Below, in pieces: positions 36,735 to 48,599 of a DNA stretch of 64,000 nt. The notes beneath the pieces were generated by a model. The model worked only from the letters and a program-made list of their open reading frames with translations. It ran no database searches and was not told the origin of the DNA. Numbering within the stretch: position 1 is the stretch's first letter; every line of letters starts with the position of its first letter. The stretch is from Ustilaginoidea virens (Eukaryota; Ascomycota; Sordariomycetes; Hypocreales; Clavicipitaceae): NCBI RefSeq assembly GCF_000687475.1, contig NC_057318.1:1922001-1986000 (forward strand). The letters are read 5' to 3'. A program made the position numbers and the translations under genes.

Positions 36735-39700
36735 ATAATATTAATCCTCTACTAGAATATATAGAAGAAAACCTCCTTTATACGAATAGTGCTCTACCAC
36801 TAAAGCGAACCTAATATTATAGCGATCTAAGAACCTATTGCGCTTAGCTGCGCCCTACCGAGCCTAAGCTTTAGTAAATATATATTAGCAGCCTATAGTA
36901 GACGAGCGGCGATATATATCTATAAGCGGTATAGTCTTAGCATATAGACCACCAAGAAAGGACCTAATTAGTATAAGGTCTGCCTCCTTAAAACTAATAT
37001 TTATTCTATCTACTCCTTAAGCTATAAATATAATTAGACTATCCTCCTTATAGACCTTATAAGGCTCTTACCCCGACCCTAAAGTATATTTATCGAGGAC
37101 TTTAATATATACTATCTATTATAGGATAGCCTAAATAGAACCTTACCTAATATTAATACCCTTTTCGACCTTATAATGCGGTAGAAACTCGGCCTAGTAA
37201 CCCCTTACGGCGAAATTATATAGTAAACGCTAAGTAAAAGAAATAGCACTATAGACTATACCTAGGTTATATAAGACCTTACTATTAAGTACCTTAGTAA
37301 TATAGACCTTATTAGGTCCGACTATATCCTATAGCTTATCTATATCGATATCGGCAACCTATAAGCCGCTAAAGCCTACCCGAAAAATAGCTAGAAATCC
37401 CTTAACCGATACCTCGCTTAAGTAGAAGCAAAAAACCGCTTTATGCCTACTACTACTATAGCCCCATTTAGCTCTCCCGAAGAAATAGATATATATACTA
37501 AATAGCTTACTTACTAACTTTAAGAAATTATGGATATTACGGCTCCGAAGAAAACCCCTAGAGCCCCTACTATAGAACTATAGTAGAATAACCGTATAAA
37601 AACAGCCGCTATTGCCGTAAAAAAAGCGTACTAGAAGTAGGCAGTACGCCATACCCCTGAAAACTATAGGGCCGCCTAAGATATAAGAGCTACTTAAACC
37701 CGGGTTATATAAAAAAAGCGATAATACTCCTAAAAAGAGGCATTAAGGAAAGCTATAGTATAGAATGCAGACCTTTAGTCTTTAGAATAATAGGCTAGAC
37801 TATATAGCGGCCTCCTCCTTAAGTCTAGGGAGATCCTACTACTTAAATACGCTAGCCCTAGCTACCCCTTAGTAACTATATATAGCAAAAAAGTATAAAT
37901 CCTCGCTTAATATTTCTTCCTTTAGTCCTATATAATATTTGAAGATATATTAGACCCGACCTTCCCTTAACTTACTAACGTAAAGTTCCTACTATATAAG
38001 AGATTTATATATAAAGAGGTCTGCACCGCCCTTTACTATATAGCCAGCTAAAAGGCCTTTAGACCGGATAGGCTACCTATAGGATTCCTTAAGGCATATA
38101 GCCCCCCCTTAATTATAGCTCTTACCTACCTTTTTAATGAGTCCTATTATACTAGGCATTATCTAGCTTAATTCTAGGAGGCCTATATAGTTATATTAAG
38201 AAAGCCGGGAAAGAAACTAAAGGAATACTTTAAAGCGGGAGGCTAAAGATTAATATCCTTATTTAACCTAACTAGTAAAGTCTTAAAAGCCGTAGTAGCG
38301 CGCTAGCTTACTATTGCCCTTAAAGAGGGCAACCTACTCTTAAACCTTTAGATAGGAAATAAAGCTAATCGTTCTATAAATATAGCCTTTAGTACTCTCG
38401 TAGAAATAGTTCGTATAATATAGTATTATAGTAGGATCGCCTTACTCCTTTAGCTTAATATATCTATAGCCTTTAATATAGTAAACTATATTTAATTTAC
38501 CTATCTACTCTTAAAAAAGGGATTACCGCTATAGATTATAGTATAGGTTTATAGCTTTACCGACTCTTATATAATGCGAATTTACTTTAAGGGCAAATTA
38601 ACTAATAACCTATTTATTACCGCTAGGGTCTTATAAAGGTCCCTTCTCTCCCTTATCCTCTTCCTAATCTATATCGCACTGCTTTATAAAAGGCTTAAAG
38701 AAGTAGCCTCTATTATCACCCTAAAGTTTATAGATAATACTAATATTATAGTATATAAAAGGAGTATAAGGGAGACCTAAACTCTATTCGAAAAGGTATA
38801 GATGATCTATAAAGAGTAGTCTAAATAAGCTAGGCTTAATTTCAACCTAGGGAAAAGTAAGCTTATCTATTTTATATGCGCCTATAAGGCAGACGAGACG
38901 CTAGTCTAACTTAGGATTATAATAATTTAGCTAAAGTAGCACGCCTATTTCCTAAGGGTTAAGATCCACTAAAAACTTTAGTAGCATAAATACTATATAA
39001 AAATAGCTAAAAAGCTTAAGTAGTAGCGACTCGCCCTTATAGCGATAGCGGCCTCTATATAAGGATATTAATATAGGGAGGCCCGATTAGTCTATATATA
39101 GGTTATTTGCACTACTATCGCCTTTAGCGCGGGAGTTTAGTATACCCCTACTGCCTTTAGTAGGATAGCGAAAAGTATTATAAAATTACTAACTATAAAA
39201 TAATTATTTTACTTTCGAACTATTATTAGGGCCTTTAAGGCTATACTAATAAATATCCTTAAGACTAAAGCAGCTATACTACCTATCGACTTATATCTAA
39301 ATTATATCTACTAGCGATTTTTAGAAAGGATAGTAAAGACTAGGATAGCTAAGCGAATTAACCGCACCTCTACTATAGTAGTAGCGATACTTTAATACTA
39401 TCGGTAAAGCAATTATAAAGGACCCTAGATATATATCTTATTTTTAGAACTCGACCTATAGCAATTAATAGCTAAAGAATGCCTAGCAAAAGAGTGGCTT
39501 ATTAGGTAGTCTAAATACTAAACCGCTATAAGAGCGAAATAATAGTAGTATAGGCCTATAATAGTAGAAAAGGCCCTAGACTTCTAATCTATAGCTATAA
39601 TAATTCAGCTCTATAATAGCCTCCTTAAATATAAATCAGCTATACTTATCTAGCTTTATATAGAAAAGATTAGATTAAACTCCTTCCTCTACTAGCGCTA

Positions 39701-39896
39701 AATCCCTACTATGCCCTTGCCTTTCTATTAATATAAGGAGGCCCCTAAAAACTATTATTACTTAATCCTCTTTTGCCTAAAATATAGACGATAGCGCTAA
39801 TAGCTGCGCGGGACCGGCCTAAGCCTCTTCTAAGACCGCTAAGGGATCTCTATTGCCCTTAATAAGCTAAGCTTCGCCCGCTAACTTATATACTAG
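36735..39896 (+). pseudogene. LINE-1 copy F ORF2 (divergent subfamily)
   Basis: 1054 codons long, against 1055 including the stop in copy E. EN block with EDFNIYY-like motif near 37090, RT with FIDNTN near 38740 in place of FADDTN. The C-terminal finger near 39770 retains Cys (ILFCLKY). RIP-mutated with many TAG/TAA. Confidence 0.8.
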
Positions 39897-40073
39897 ATCT
39901 TTAGCCTTAACCGCCTCGATTAGTTCTAGCTCGCTTAATCGCTCTAGCGACCCGCCCCTATAGAGGCACTAGGCCGACCCTAACCGCCCGATACTACCCC
40001 TAATATCCAATAATGATATCCTAATGCAGGAAAAAGGAGATATAATAGGCAGATAAATATAATTAGTTCTTAG

Positions 40074-40822
40074 CTACTCTAAAGCTATAATATTAATATT
40101 AGAGCCCCCCTCCCCCCCCCCCTCCCTTTCCCCCGCTAGCCCCTATAATAGCCCCCCCTCCCTCTCCCCCCTCTCCCCCTCCCTTTCTGCCGCCCTCTTT
40201 TACCCCTAAGAGATAAATAGCTCTAATGCGGCCTAAATGCCCTCTAATACTTCTACTTTATACTCCTTAAAGTCTAGTGCCTCCCGGGTTACCCTAGGAG
40301 CGATGCTCCCCCCTATTACTACTACCACCGCTACTACCTTCCCCTTACTATAGGCAGTCGATGCCTATTACGCCCTTAACTAGAGGGTATAGTAGTTATC
40401 AACCTATTTATATTAGCACCTATCCTATATAGTCCCCGCACTTTATATATACCTCCCCCCTTGCGGCTAATACCTCTTAGGCACTTAGGAGGGCGTAAAT
40501 AGACTCCTGGTTCTTAGGAGTCTATTTAAAGGGTCGGTAGGTCTTCCCTACTGCAGTATATATAAAATACGCCACCTTAGGCCTTATATGGCACTATACT
40601 ATATTACTATCGTTCGAATGCCGGTCGGATTAGGGTTTAATTAATTAGGTCCTACCTTATTAAGAATAGTAATAATATTTAGGGTCCTTAGCTTATATTA
40701 GGTAAGGGTTATAAGGCCAGCCTTATGGCTTATTAGGCTAATAAAGACAGGTTAATAATACTAGTACGGCGGGAGCAGGCAGTACCTACCCCCTTATCTA
40801 AAGATACCGACTTTTTCGGTAT
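40074..40822 (-). pseudogene. antisense spliced zinc-cluster-like gene, LINE-1 copy F remnant
   Basis: Exon 1 at 40790-40822 reads (M)PKKSVSLDKG with ATA for ATG. The first intron starts GTAGGT and ends TTAAC...TTTATTAG. The zinc-cluster exon aligns as WPY-NPY, DPK and VGKTY-RP, with Cys read as Tyr. The third intron (40404-40452, GTATAT...GCTAAT...ATAG) is 49 nt, not a multiple of three, while the flanking exons stay in frame with copy E (QE-x-LAARGE then VDNYYTL). This is strong evidence for true splicing. Stop near 40074. Confidence 0.72.
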
Positions 40823-42034
40823 ACTACTGCTATTATTATTATTGCTATTGCTATAGCTATTGCTGCTACTGCTATTACTGCTGCTAATGCTATTGCTGCC
40901 GTTATCGCTAATGCTAATGCTACTGCTATTATTACCGCCCTACTGTACGGGTTAGTATTATCCCTATAGCGCTAGAGAATAGGGCTTAAGGGGATTATAT
41001 ATAGAAAAATAATAGCTATATAGAAAGGAAAAGGGATTAAAAAGTCGGGGGGCACTCGTACCTTTATATTTTCGCCCGATTAAAGGCCCTTACGCCTTCT
41101 CTTTATACTTAGCTTACCTTAACCCCTGACCCGATACTGCTTGCCTTCTACTAAGCACCCCCTTTATAGCCGATTTGCCGCCAATATAGCCCCGATAATA
41201 GAAAATTCCCTCACTCTTGCTCTAATGCCCCTACGCGATATATATGCTGTATAGCTAATGCGCGTATTGCGTAGCTAGCGCTACCCCGCTCGTATAACCT
41301 CTACTTCACTTTCGATTTATAGTATACTAACTTAGGACTACCCCTCCCCTATAGATACTAGACCTACCTTTTTCTAGATTTACTTTCTTTGGATCGCTTT
41401 CGTACTCCTCTTAGTATTGCCGCTAGGTACGATCTTAAGCGATAGCGCACCCACCTTCCCTATATACCGGAAACCCGTCGGCCCCCCTAGGGGCCCGACT
41501 CCCTAATTGTTATAATTATATTAGTAGGAAGGGTTTTCCCCCCGGACCTCGGGTTTTTCCCTTCCGGATTATTTGCCGGAGTACTAGATAGGCAATTCTA
41601 GCTTAGAATAGCCCCCTAGAGTAATTTAATAATAATAATAAATCCTACCTTAACTATTATAGACCTTACCTAGTATAGTCCCGCCTCTATAAGGTAGCGA
41701 ATAAATAATAAGAAAACGCTAGAAATTCCTATAGTAATAGACTAAGGCTTTTCGCTTTATATATTATATTAGCTGCTAATACTATCCCTATTGCGGATTA
41801 AGGCTGCTATTATATAGCTAGCGGGTCTCTTTTATATAAGCCCTTCCTTTAGAAATAAAGTCGCCTAATTAGAAGCGTTAATAGGACCCCTTATATTAAA
41901 GCTAGAAGTAGTATTATTGCCTTTCTCTAAGCCGCTCCTGCCTTAGACTATAGTATAATTATACCTACCTTAGGTACCTAACCTATAGCCACCCTAAATA
42001 TACTACTGCTATTAACCCCCTTATAATTATCTAT

Positions 42035-45000
42035 ATAATAATAGTTCTTTATTAGAATATATAGAAGAAAACCACCCTTATAAGATTAGCATTTTACTAT
42101 TAGTGCGAGCCTAATATTATAGCGATCTAAAAACTTATTATGCCTAATTAGGCCTTATTAAGCCCTAGCCTTAGAAGATATATACTAGTAGCATATAATA
42201 GGAGAGTAGTAATATATATTTATAAGCGGTATAGGCCTGGTATATAGTCTAGTAAGAAGGGACTTAATTAGTATAAGATCTCTTTATTATATATTAATAT
42301 CTATTCGATTTACTTTTTAGGCTATAAACCGAATTAAATAACCCCTTTTATTATATTTACTAAATTTCTACCCTGCCCCTATAGTACTTTTATTAGGGAC
42401 TTTAATATATATTATCCTCTTTAGGATAGCCTAGACCAGACCTTATTTAGAATTAATACCCTTTTTAAACTTATAACTTAATAATAGCTCAGACTAGCTA
42501 CCTTTTGTAGTAAGGTAATAAGGCAGGCACTTAGGAAGAGAAATAGTACTATTAACTATATATAGGTTATATAGGATATTATAGTAGAATATCTTAAAAA
42601 TGCCGACCTTACTAAATCTAATTATATCTCCTAGCTTATATACATTAAGACTGGCAATTATTATATAAAAGCCCCTTCTATAAAGAATAGTTAGAAGTCC
42701 TTTAATCGATACCTCGCCTAAATTAAAACTAAAAACCGACTTATTACCTCCTATACTAAGGCCCTATTTTACTCCCTTACTGAGATAGATATATATACCG
42801 TATAGTTTACCGGCTAACTCTAGAGTATTGTTAATATTGCAGCCCTAAAGAAGGCATCTAAAGCTCCTAATATAGAGCCCTAGTAGAACTCCTATACTAA
42901 GATAGCCTAAGATACTATAAAAAAGGCCTACTAAAAATAGGTAGTATATTATACCCTAGAGAATCTTAGTATTATATAAGAGGCGGGGGCGATTTAGTCT
43001 TATATAGTATAAAAGAAATAGTGCTAATTATAGAGAGAAGCCCTTAATAAAGCTACTGCTTAGAATACTAACCTATAATCCTTAGAGAAATAAGCCTATT
43101 TATATAATAGCCTTCTGCCTAAATTAAGAGAGATCCTTCTATTAGAATAAAGCGGTTTAAGCCTAAAAGCTATAATATATAAGAAAAAAGTATAGGTCTT
43201 TACGAAGTAGTTCTTTCCTACCTCTTAAGCTATTTACGATAATATCCCCGACCTAATATTCCTTTAGCTTACTACTATTATATTCCCCCCTACTAATTCC
43301 TTTTCCTATAAAAAGGTATATACCGTATTATATAATATAGTAGGCTAGAAAGCATTAGGCCTTAATAGGCTCCCAATAGGATTCTTTAAAGTATATAGCC
43401 CCCTATTTATTACCGCTCTTATATATCTCCTAAATAAAATATACTATATTAAATACTACCCGGCTCTATATTAAGAGGCTAAAGTAGTAATACTATAGAA
43501 ACTAGGGAAAAAGCTAGAGGAGTATTCTAAAGTAGGAGGCTAAAGGCTAATATCGCTCCTTAACCTAATAGGGAAAGTTTTAAAAGCTATAATTATATAG
43601 CGGCTTATTACTACTCTTAAAGAGGATAACCTCCTTTTAGACTTTTAAATAGGCAATAGGGCAAACCGGTTAATTAATATAGCTCTAAGTATACTAATCG
43701 AAATTATATATACGATCTAGCACTATAGTAGGATCGCCTTGCTATTTTAATTAGATATTTTAGCTATATTCGATACTATTAATTATACTTGCTTTATCTA
43801 CCTATTGCTAAAGAAAAAGCTCCTACCTTAGCTAGTAGTATAGGTATATAGCTTTACCGATTTACGCTTAGCGTAAATTTACTTTAAAGGGTAACTTATA
43901 GATAAACTACTAATTACCGCTAGGGTCCCTTAAGGGTCCCCCCTCTCTTTTATCCTCTTCTTTATTTATATTATACTATTCTATAAGAGACTATAGGAGG
44001 TTATATTAATTATTATACTAGGCTTCGCTAATAATACTAATATTATAGCCTATAGGAGAGATATAGGGGAAACTAAAGTGCTACTTAAGAAAGTATAGGC
44101 TATTTATAACGATTAGTCTAAATAAGTAAGATTAAATTTTAACCCTAGTAAAACTAAGCTTATTTACTTTACCTATATATATAAGGCAGACGAGACCCTA
44201 GTATAGCTCGAGACCGCTATAATATAGCCGAAATAGTATATTAGGTTCTTAGGGGTTAAAATCTACTATAAACTAAAATAGAGGAAATATTATATTAAAA
44301 TCATAAAGAAACTTAAGCGGTAGCGATTTATACTTATAGCAATAGCGGCCTCTACTTAAGGCTGCTAATATCGGGAAGTATGCCTTATTTATATATAGGT
44401 TATTTAAACCTCTATTGCTTTTAGCGTAAGGGTATAGTATACCCCTACCGCCCCTAGAGGGGTAATAAAAGGTATTATAAAATCCTTAGCTATAGAATAG
44501 TCAGTCTGCCTCTATATAATTACTAAGGCCTTTAAGGCTATACTACTAGATACCCTTAAGACTAAAATAGCTATACCCCTAATCGACTTCTATTTTAATT
44601 ATATTTACTAATAGTTCTTTAAAAGAATAACTAAAATAGATATAATCGATAGGATTAATTACGTATTAGTAGTAGTAGCGGCGATACTCTAATGCCAATA
44701 AAGGAAAGGCTACTAAAGACCTTTAGCCTATATACTATTCTTTAATTTTAACCTTAGCTAGCTTTTAGCTAAAGAGCAACTAATAAAAAACTAATATAAC
44801 TAATAGTAAAATAATTAGGCAATAGTAAGAGTAAAATGCCCCTAATATAAGACCCTAGCGGCCGAGAGAATACTAAACTTTTAATCTATAGTAAAAATAA
44901 CCTGACTATATAAAGGCCTATAAAAGCATAAATTAGTAATACTTACCTAATTCTATATAGAAAAAATCGGCTTTAATTCCTTCCTCTGCCTCTAATAAGT

Positions 45001-45199
45001 GCCTTTAGTACTATTATCTTTTTATTATTATAGGAAAGGCCTAAAAAACCTTTATTATATTATTTTCTTCTATCTAAAGTACTATAAATAAAAGTATATA
45101 CTTTTTAGACTTAGTCTTAGCCTTAATTTACTTTACGACCGATATAATATATCTATTATACTTAATAAACTATACTTTATATAGACGATCGCCTATTAG
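42035..45199 (+). pseudogene. LINE-1 copy D ORF2
   Basis: 3165 nt, exactly the copy E length, so point mutation rather than indels has destroyed it. EN (RDFNIYYPL near 42395), RT (GFANNTN near 44020) and the C-terminal region are recognisable. Many TAG/TAA. Confidence 0.8.
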
Positions 45200-45375
45200 A
45201 TATTTAATATCAACTAATTTAACTAATTCTAGCTTGCTTAATCCCTCTAATATAGTATAGCTAGAAGAGCTATTAAACTCCCTTATATAGCTCCTATATA
45301 ATATTTATAGTAATCCTATAGTAGGAATAAAGAGCCCTAGGAATAAGTAAATCTTTTAGGCCTTATAGGCTAAAA

Positions 45376-46130
45376 CTAGTTAATAGTTATTATCTTAATA
45401 TTAAGGGTATCCTTTTTCCCCTCCCCCTTTTTACTCTTTTTACTATCCTCCCCCCTTTTATCCCTATCGTCTTTAGTTTACTCCCCCTCTAATATCCCCC
45501 CCCCCCTTTAGGCTAAAAAAACCTATAATAATATAGTAATATCCTTTTAGGTATAGGCCTATCGTTTTAAGGCGAAAACTTTCTTTTCCTTAAGGTTTAG
45601 TATCTCTTAAGTTGCCTTAGGAATATTAAGGCCCCCTATTACTACTACTTTTACTACTACTGCCTATTTATACCCCTAAGAGGCGGATACTTATTTAGCC
45701 CTCTACTAGAGGGCCTTATAGTTATCTATCTAAAGGTAAAAATAATTAGCTAGTAATCTATACTGTATATAAATCGAAAATGCACTTCTACTTCCTTAGT
45801 AATAGTCTTTTATATATTTAAGAGTTCTTATATTAAGACTTAGTTCCTAAGGGTCTTCTCTAAAGGCATATATATTTTACCCACTAGGGCATAAGGATAA
45901 TAGGCCGCCTTAATCCCTGCCTATATTAGCCTCGCTAAAGAGTAAGTATAACCTAGTCTATATCTTATTAACTGCAGTATTAATACTTAGGGTCCTTTAA
46001 GCGTATTAGATATAGCCCGTATAGCTATATATATAGTTCTCTAGGCTATTATATAAGGGTTAGAAGCGGTTCTATAGCGCGCTAGACCTATACTTACCCC
46101 CTTATTTAGTATTACCGACCGTTTAGGTAT
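45376..46130 (-). pseudogene. antisense spliced zinc-cluster-like gene, LINE-1 copy D remnant
   Basis: Exon 1 at 46098-46130 reads (M)PKRSVILNKG, followed by GTAAGT and the same intron layout as copy E. Stop TAG at 45376-45378, 176 bp from the ORF2 stop. RIP-mutated. Confidence 0.68.
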
Positions 46131-46674
46131 TTTTGCTTTTACTATTACTATTCTTATTTTTATTATTATTATTATAGCTATTGCTGTTGCTATTATTGCT
46201 ATTGCTGCCGATCTGCTAATAGGGTTAGTATTAGCCCTATACCGCAATAGAGGGGTTATTATATACTTTAGAATTAGTGCTATAGAGGAAAAAAAGAAAA
46301 AGAAAAAAAGGTATAAAGCCGGGGGGCATTATTAACCTATATACTGATATAGTGCCTAAGACTAATCGCTCCTATCTTTAAATTCGGCTTACTTTTGCCT
46401 ATATACTATGGACTAATACACCTGAGATATGCCTAGGCCCCTAAAAGTATATACCCGGTAAAAATACTGCTAATCCTACCCTTTTAGCCTTACCTTCCCC
46501 TTACTTCGCACCTAATAATACTCCGACCTAGGCCTAATACTCCTAGAATTTATACTCGCATTCTTCCCAAGCAATACCGCTAGATATAGTCTTAAGCGGT
46601 TATATATCCTACTCTCTTATATATTAGATACCTGCCGCCCCTGCTGTAGGGCGATATATATATATTACACTAGC

Positions 46675-46790
46675 TAAGCTATCTAGGGGGGGGATAAGCC
46701 CCCATCTAGCCTAGTGCTAGTACCTCTATGCCTAATCTATATAGGAAACCCAAGTGCCGGGAGGAAAACCTATATATTATCTATAGTCGA
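46675..46790 (-). other. paired 3'-terminal hairpins of LINE-2
   Basis: Two predicted stem-loops near the tail: CTAG/GGGGG against CCCCC/CTAG (about 46667-46718) and a TATAGG..CCTATA stem with a CCCGG-type core (about 46739-46775, partly RIP-changed). The intact versions are at 61252-61290 and 61300-61355. Arrangement parallels the LINE-1 3' end. Confidence 0.55.
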
Positions 46791-47294
46791 TAGTATCCCT
46801 TTAGAATCGAAGGGGGTTTACTATGCATTACGAAGAGGTATCCTATCGCATGAGACTAGGTCTAGCGGCAGGGCTAGGAAAGTATAGATAGTAGGCGCGC
46901 CTCGATAGGCATGGTGATTTGCCTTAGTGGTCATTAGTCATTAGTTATTAGGCATTAGTTAGGCTCTAGGATAGGTATAAATCGGAACCGATGTAGTCAA
47001 TATTATTAGGTATAGGAGGCGGCGGTAATATTAGTATCGGGTAGGCGGCAGTATCGCGGTAAATCGCGCGTTTTATTATTATTGGCTTCGTCTGATATAG
47101 GTTGGGGCAGCTAGTAGACGGTCGAGTGATTTAGTGCGGGCATATAGCGGTATAAAGTCTCCTTTACCTGCCCTACCTTTTTAATTCCTTTCCTCTTCCC
47201 TTTTTATTCCTTATTGAAAATTGCTAAGAATTTTCCTTTACTTCTCCGCCTCGATTGCGCTATAGTAGTTTTTATATATCCTTTATTTTTCGAT

Positions 47295-48436
47295 ATGCCT
47301 ACCGTTCTAGAGTTAGGTCCTAGCCTGGCTCGAAAATGGCTATATCGTCCCTACGTATGCCGCGGTACCAATATAGCCGCTCGTTATTATAACTAATAAG
47401 GTAAGAGGTTCTCTTTAATCGTTATCTATCTTTTTCTAATAATAGGTAGGGCTTGGGGGTGCCTATTTCGCTTATGCTTCGAAGCGGAAGCCTTATTATA
47501 TCTTAATACGTAATGCTACGAACCGCGAACCGATAGAGAGTATGCTTATATTGCAGAAGGCCTACACTTATAAGTAGGAAGTAAGTATATTAGTTTGCCG
47601 GTATCCCTTAACTTTATAGTTGACCTTAGTAGGTAGATAAAGATAATTACTATAAGGCCTAGTAGGCTGTATATTAGTCTATTGCACCGGTTACTTTAGT
47701 GCCTCGAAAAGGTCAAAACGACTCTGCCGTTATAATACGAATAATGGTGCCTATAGTCCTAATCTTATTACTGGCCGACTTCCTTAGGCTTATTAAGAGA
47801 GGGGTTTTAGCTTTAGAGTACGCCTATAGCGGCGAGCCCTAGCCTCTCTCGTCGGTCGAGGGAACTTAGCCTCCTACTACTACTGCTAGCGATAGAAGCC
47901 CTACTAGTTCTATTATTATATTAGATATCGATAATAAGCCTGCTCCTAGGCCTATTACTATAGAGGAACTACCTCGCAGTAAGGGGGTCTCGCTAATATA
48001 GTCTAAGACTCTTGCGATGCTATCTTCTAATAAGTTATAGCAAACGGTTGCGTTTTTAAAATTTATAAAGTCCTAAGTGGAGTCTTAGCTAGTAGTATCT
48101 ACCTCTAGAGCGCTAGCTATACTGCTATTAAAGCCTCCCCTGCCTACTGCTCAATCGGTATAGCCTAAATAAGCTAAATTAGTAGTTCTATTGCTATCCT
48201 CTCTTTATCTCTATACCGATATCCCTACCTTTTCCCCCTTTAAAAGGAAGAAAGAGGGGTTAAAAATAATAAAATCGCTTACGAAAAAAACGCCGGGTCT
48301 AACTATTAGGGTTAAACGAAAAATGCGTTTAAGATCTATAGTCTTTTTTTCCCTAAGGGGGAAGGGGAAGGGAAAAGGGAAAGTAAGGATAGCCCCTAAT
48401 GATAGCTATAGTAATAGAGAGGGTAGTATAGAGTAA
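47295..48436 (+). pseudogene. antisense spliced zinc-cluster-like gene of LINE-2
   Basis: Convergent with LINE-2 ORF2. Exons 47295-47400, 47450-47580 and 47633-48436; introns of 49 nt (GTAAGA...TTCTAAT...GGTAG) and 52 nt (GTAAGT...TTGAC...TAGTAG). Starts MPTVLELGPSLARKW, equivalent to LINE-1 exons 1 and 2 fused, i.e. the first intron is absent. Six Cys positions (mostly Tyr by RIP) have exactly the LINE-1 spacing, x2-x10-x9-x2-x6: WLYRPY, ARY, AYFAYASKRKPY. The middle exon is 131 nt in both families, and both introns are at homologous sites (after NQQ, and before VD). The last exon is longer than in LINE-1 and ends in a Lys/Arg-rich segment (KRKKEG, KGKGKGK), with stops of TAG/TAA type only. 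About 346 residues if read through. Confidence 0.72.
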
Positions 48437-48599
48437 GTAGGGGTCCGGGGGGTTAAAGGTACTAAAAAGATTAGGGGTCCGAGTCTATCGACTATATAAA
48501 TAACTTATATAAAAAGGATGTTCTTCCCCTATCTATATAGTCAGTCGTATCTTTATCTATAATTGTCTATATATATATATATAGTCTAGGGTTAGGGTA

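Larger units (their letters stand above)
36284..41637 (+). mobile_element. LINE-1 copy F, 3' segment
   Basis: Continues after copy E: end of ORF1 (TAA 36736-36738), ORF2, the convergent spliced gene, hairpins and a (TAA)n tail ending near 41640. A divergent subfamily, useful as an outgroup to copies A-E and H. Confidence 0.88.
41654..46658 (+). mobile_element. LINE-1 copy D, middle segment
   Basis: Continues copy D after copy F: end of ORF1, ORF2 (42035-45199) and the convergent gene, until LINE-2 interrupts at 46659. The last 134 bp of copy D, with hairpins and tail, are at 53517-53650. Confidence 0.88.
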
